Shown here one piece after another: positions 5,067 through 5,835 of a stretch of DNA of 5,835 nucleotides. The position numbers were made by a program, and so were the translations under genes. Position 1 is the first letter of the stretch; each line of letters starts with the position of its first letter. The stretch is taken from assembly GCA_020249025.1 (NCBI GenBank), contig JADCGM010000159.1, positions 1 through 5,835 on the forward strand, in the 5' to 3' direction. The notes below the pieces were generated by a model. It did not search any database. It was not told the origin of the DNA and saw only the letters and a program-made list of their open reading frames with translations. This DNA comes from Alphaproteobacteria bacterium (GTDB lineage Bacteria; Pseudomonadota; Alphaproteobacteria; Sphingomonadales; Sphingomonadaceae).

Positions 5067-5073
5067 GGGACCG

Positions 5074-5835
5074 ATGGCGTTCACCGGACTTCGCACCCAG
5101 GGCTTCTTCGCCGACAAGAACCGCGCGTTCTGGATCCTCCAGGCGGGGGGCTGGGGCGCCTATTTCGTGCTGCGCGCGCTGTCGGGCCTCGCCAACCGGA
5201 TGGGGCTGACCTTCATCCTGCCGACCTTCATCGTGACGCTCACCGGCTTTTCGCTGACGCTACTGATGGCGGCCGCCTACCGGCGCATCATCCGGATGAA
5301 GCCGGTGTTCGTGTGGACGCTGACCGCGCTCATTCTCGGCGGGGCGGCGGCGACCTTTTCGATCATCGAGGTGCGTTTCCACGCCTGGCTCTACGAGCCG
5401 GGCTGGGAGCCGCACGGGGTCGAGTTCTTCGGGGCGATCCTGCTGTCGATCTCGGTGCTCGGGGCGTGGACCGGGCTCTACTACGGCATCAACTATTTCC
5501 TGCTGCTGTCGGCGCAGTCCGAACGCATGCTGAAGGTCGCGGCGCAGGCGAATGCGGCGCAGCTCGCGATGCTGCGCTACCAGATCAATCCGCACTTCCT
5601 GTTCAACACCTTGAACAGCATCTCGACGCTCGTGCTGCTGAAGCAGACCGAGCGGGCGAATGCGATGCTGAGCCGGCTGTCGTCCTTCCTGCGCTACAGT
5701 CTCGTCGGCGAGCCGACGCAGTTGGTGACGATGGCGCAGGAGGTCGAGGCGCTGCGGCTTTACCTCGATATCGAGCGCATGCGCTTCGAGGAGCGGCTGC
5801 GCTTCCGCGTCGAGGTCGAGCCGCGCGCGATGGAG
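5074..5835 (+). CDS. LytS/AlgZ-type membrane sensor histidine kinase, N-terminal part
   Basis: The frame is open from ATG 5074 to the last base, giving 254 residues with the C-terminus cut by the window edge. Four hydrophobic segments (about 18-40, 46-68, 78-99 and 117-146) form a membrane sensor region. A short helix at 147-168 leads into the His_kinase domain typical of LytS/YehU/AlgZ proteins: RYQINPHFLFNTLNSISTLV at 168-187 with the predicted phosphorylated H174, then LSRLSSFLRYSL at 199-210, and EVEALRLYLDIERMRFEERL at 223-242. The ATPase domain (N and G boxes) should follow outside the window. Such kinases usually pair with a LytTR-type response regulator encoded next to them, probably just to the right. 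AAGGGA at 5065-5070 is a close ribosome site supporting the start. The signal sensed is unknown. Confidence 0.93.
   Translation, partial: MAFTGLRTQGFFADKNRAFWILQAGGWGAYFVLRALSGLANRMGLTFILPTFIVTLTGFSLTLLMAAAYRRIIRMKPVFVWTLTALILGGAAATFSIIEVRFHAWLYEPGWEPHGVEFFGAILLSISVLGAWTGLYYGINYFLLLSAQSERMLKVAAQANAAQLAMLRYQINPHFLFNTLNSISTLVLLKQTERANAMLSRLSSFLRYSLVGEPTQLVTMAQEVEALRLYLDIERMRFEERLRFRVEVEPRAME

Noticed and set aside
4928..5209. A 93-codon plus-strand frame bridging the oxygenase end and the kinase start
   Set aside because: It overlaps two better-supported genes in another frame, is Arg/Ser-rich without motifs, and is typical of chance frames in this composition.
5260..5595. A 111-codon minus-strand frame across the histidine kinase gene
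   Set aside because: It is antisense to the conserved membrane and phosphorylation-motif region of the kinase. The plus-strand frame is clearly the coding one.

Overview
The window is GC-rich and every gene I accept lies on the + strand. Its left two-thirds is the distal part of a bacterial spc ribosomal-protein operon: the end of rplR (L18), then rpsE (S5), rpmD (L30), rplO (L15), secY and adk. The protein sequences look alphaproteobacterial, most probably Sphingomonadales (a Sphingomonas-like organism). This rests on the L30/L15/SecY sequence style, an adenylate kinase with a four-cysteine zinc lid, an S5 with a long Arg/Gly-rich N-terminal extension, and the three downstream genes. The assignment comes from recognition, not from a database search.

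Layout. 1-290 is the 3' part of rplR. 292-999 is rpsE, 1011-1187 rpmD, 1262-1744 rplO, 1840-3192 secY and 3194-3844 adk. The junctions rplR/rpsE and secY/adk are nearly zero-gap (one base between stop and start), and rpsE/rpmD is 11 bases. The two wider gaps each carry a strong inverted repeat. One holds the rpmD stop codon in its loop (1175-1198). The other lies just before secY (1760-1786). Both look like RNA hairpins that could shape transcript processing, attenuation or stability in the operon.

After adk the usual continuation of the operon (rpsM, rpsK, rpoA, rplQ) is absent from the window. Instead there is a secreted SRPBCC-fold protein (3892-4413) whose stop overlaps the start of a putative 2-oxoglutarate/Fe(II) oxygenase (4410-5009) in an ATGA junction. 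After a 64-base gap comes the N-terminal part of a LytS/AlgZ-type membrane sensor histidine kinase (5074 to the window edge), which remains open at the right end.

Functionally, the left block makes ribosome parts and the SecYEG channel pore together with the housekeeping nucleotide kinase. The right block is accessory and its role is not evident. I see no mobile element, CRISPR array, tRNA or rRNA. The most unusual item is the RGG-box-like, tandem-repeat N-terminus of S5, which resembles the RG-rich N-terminus of the eukaryotic homologue RPS2. No wholly new multi-gene system is evident.
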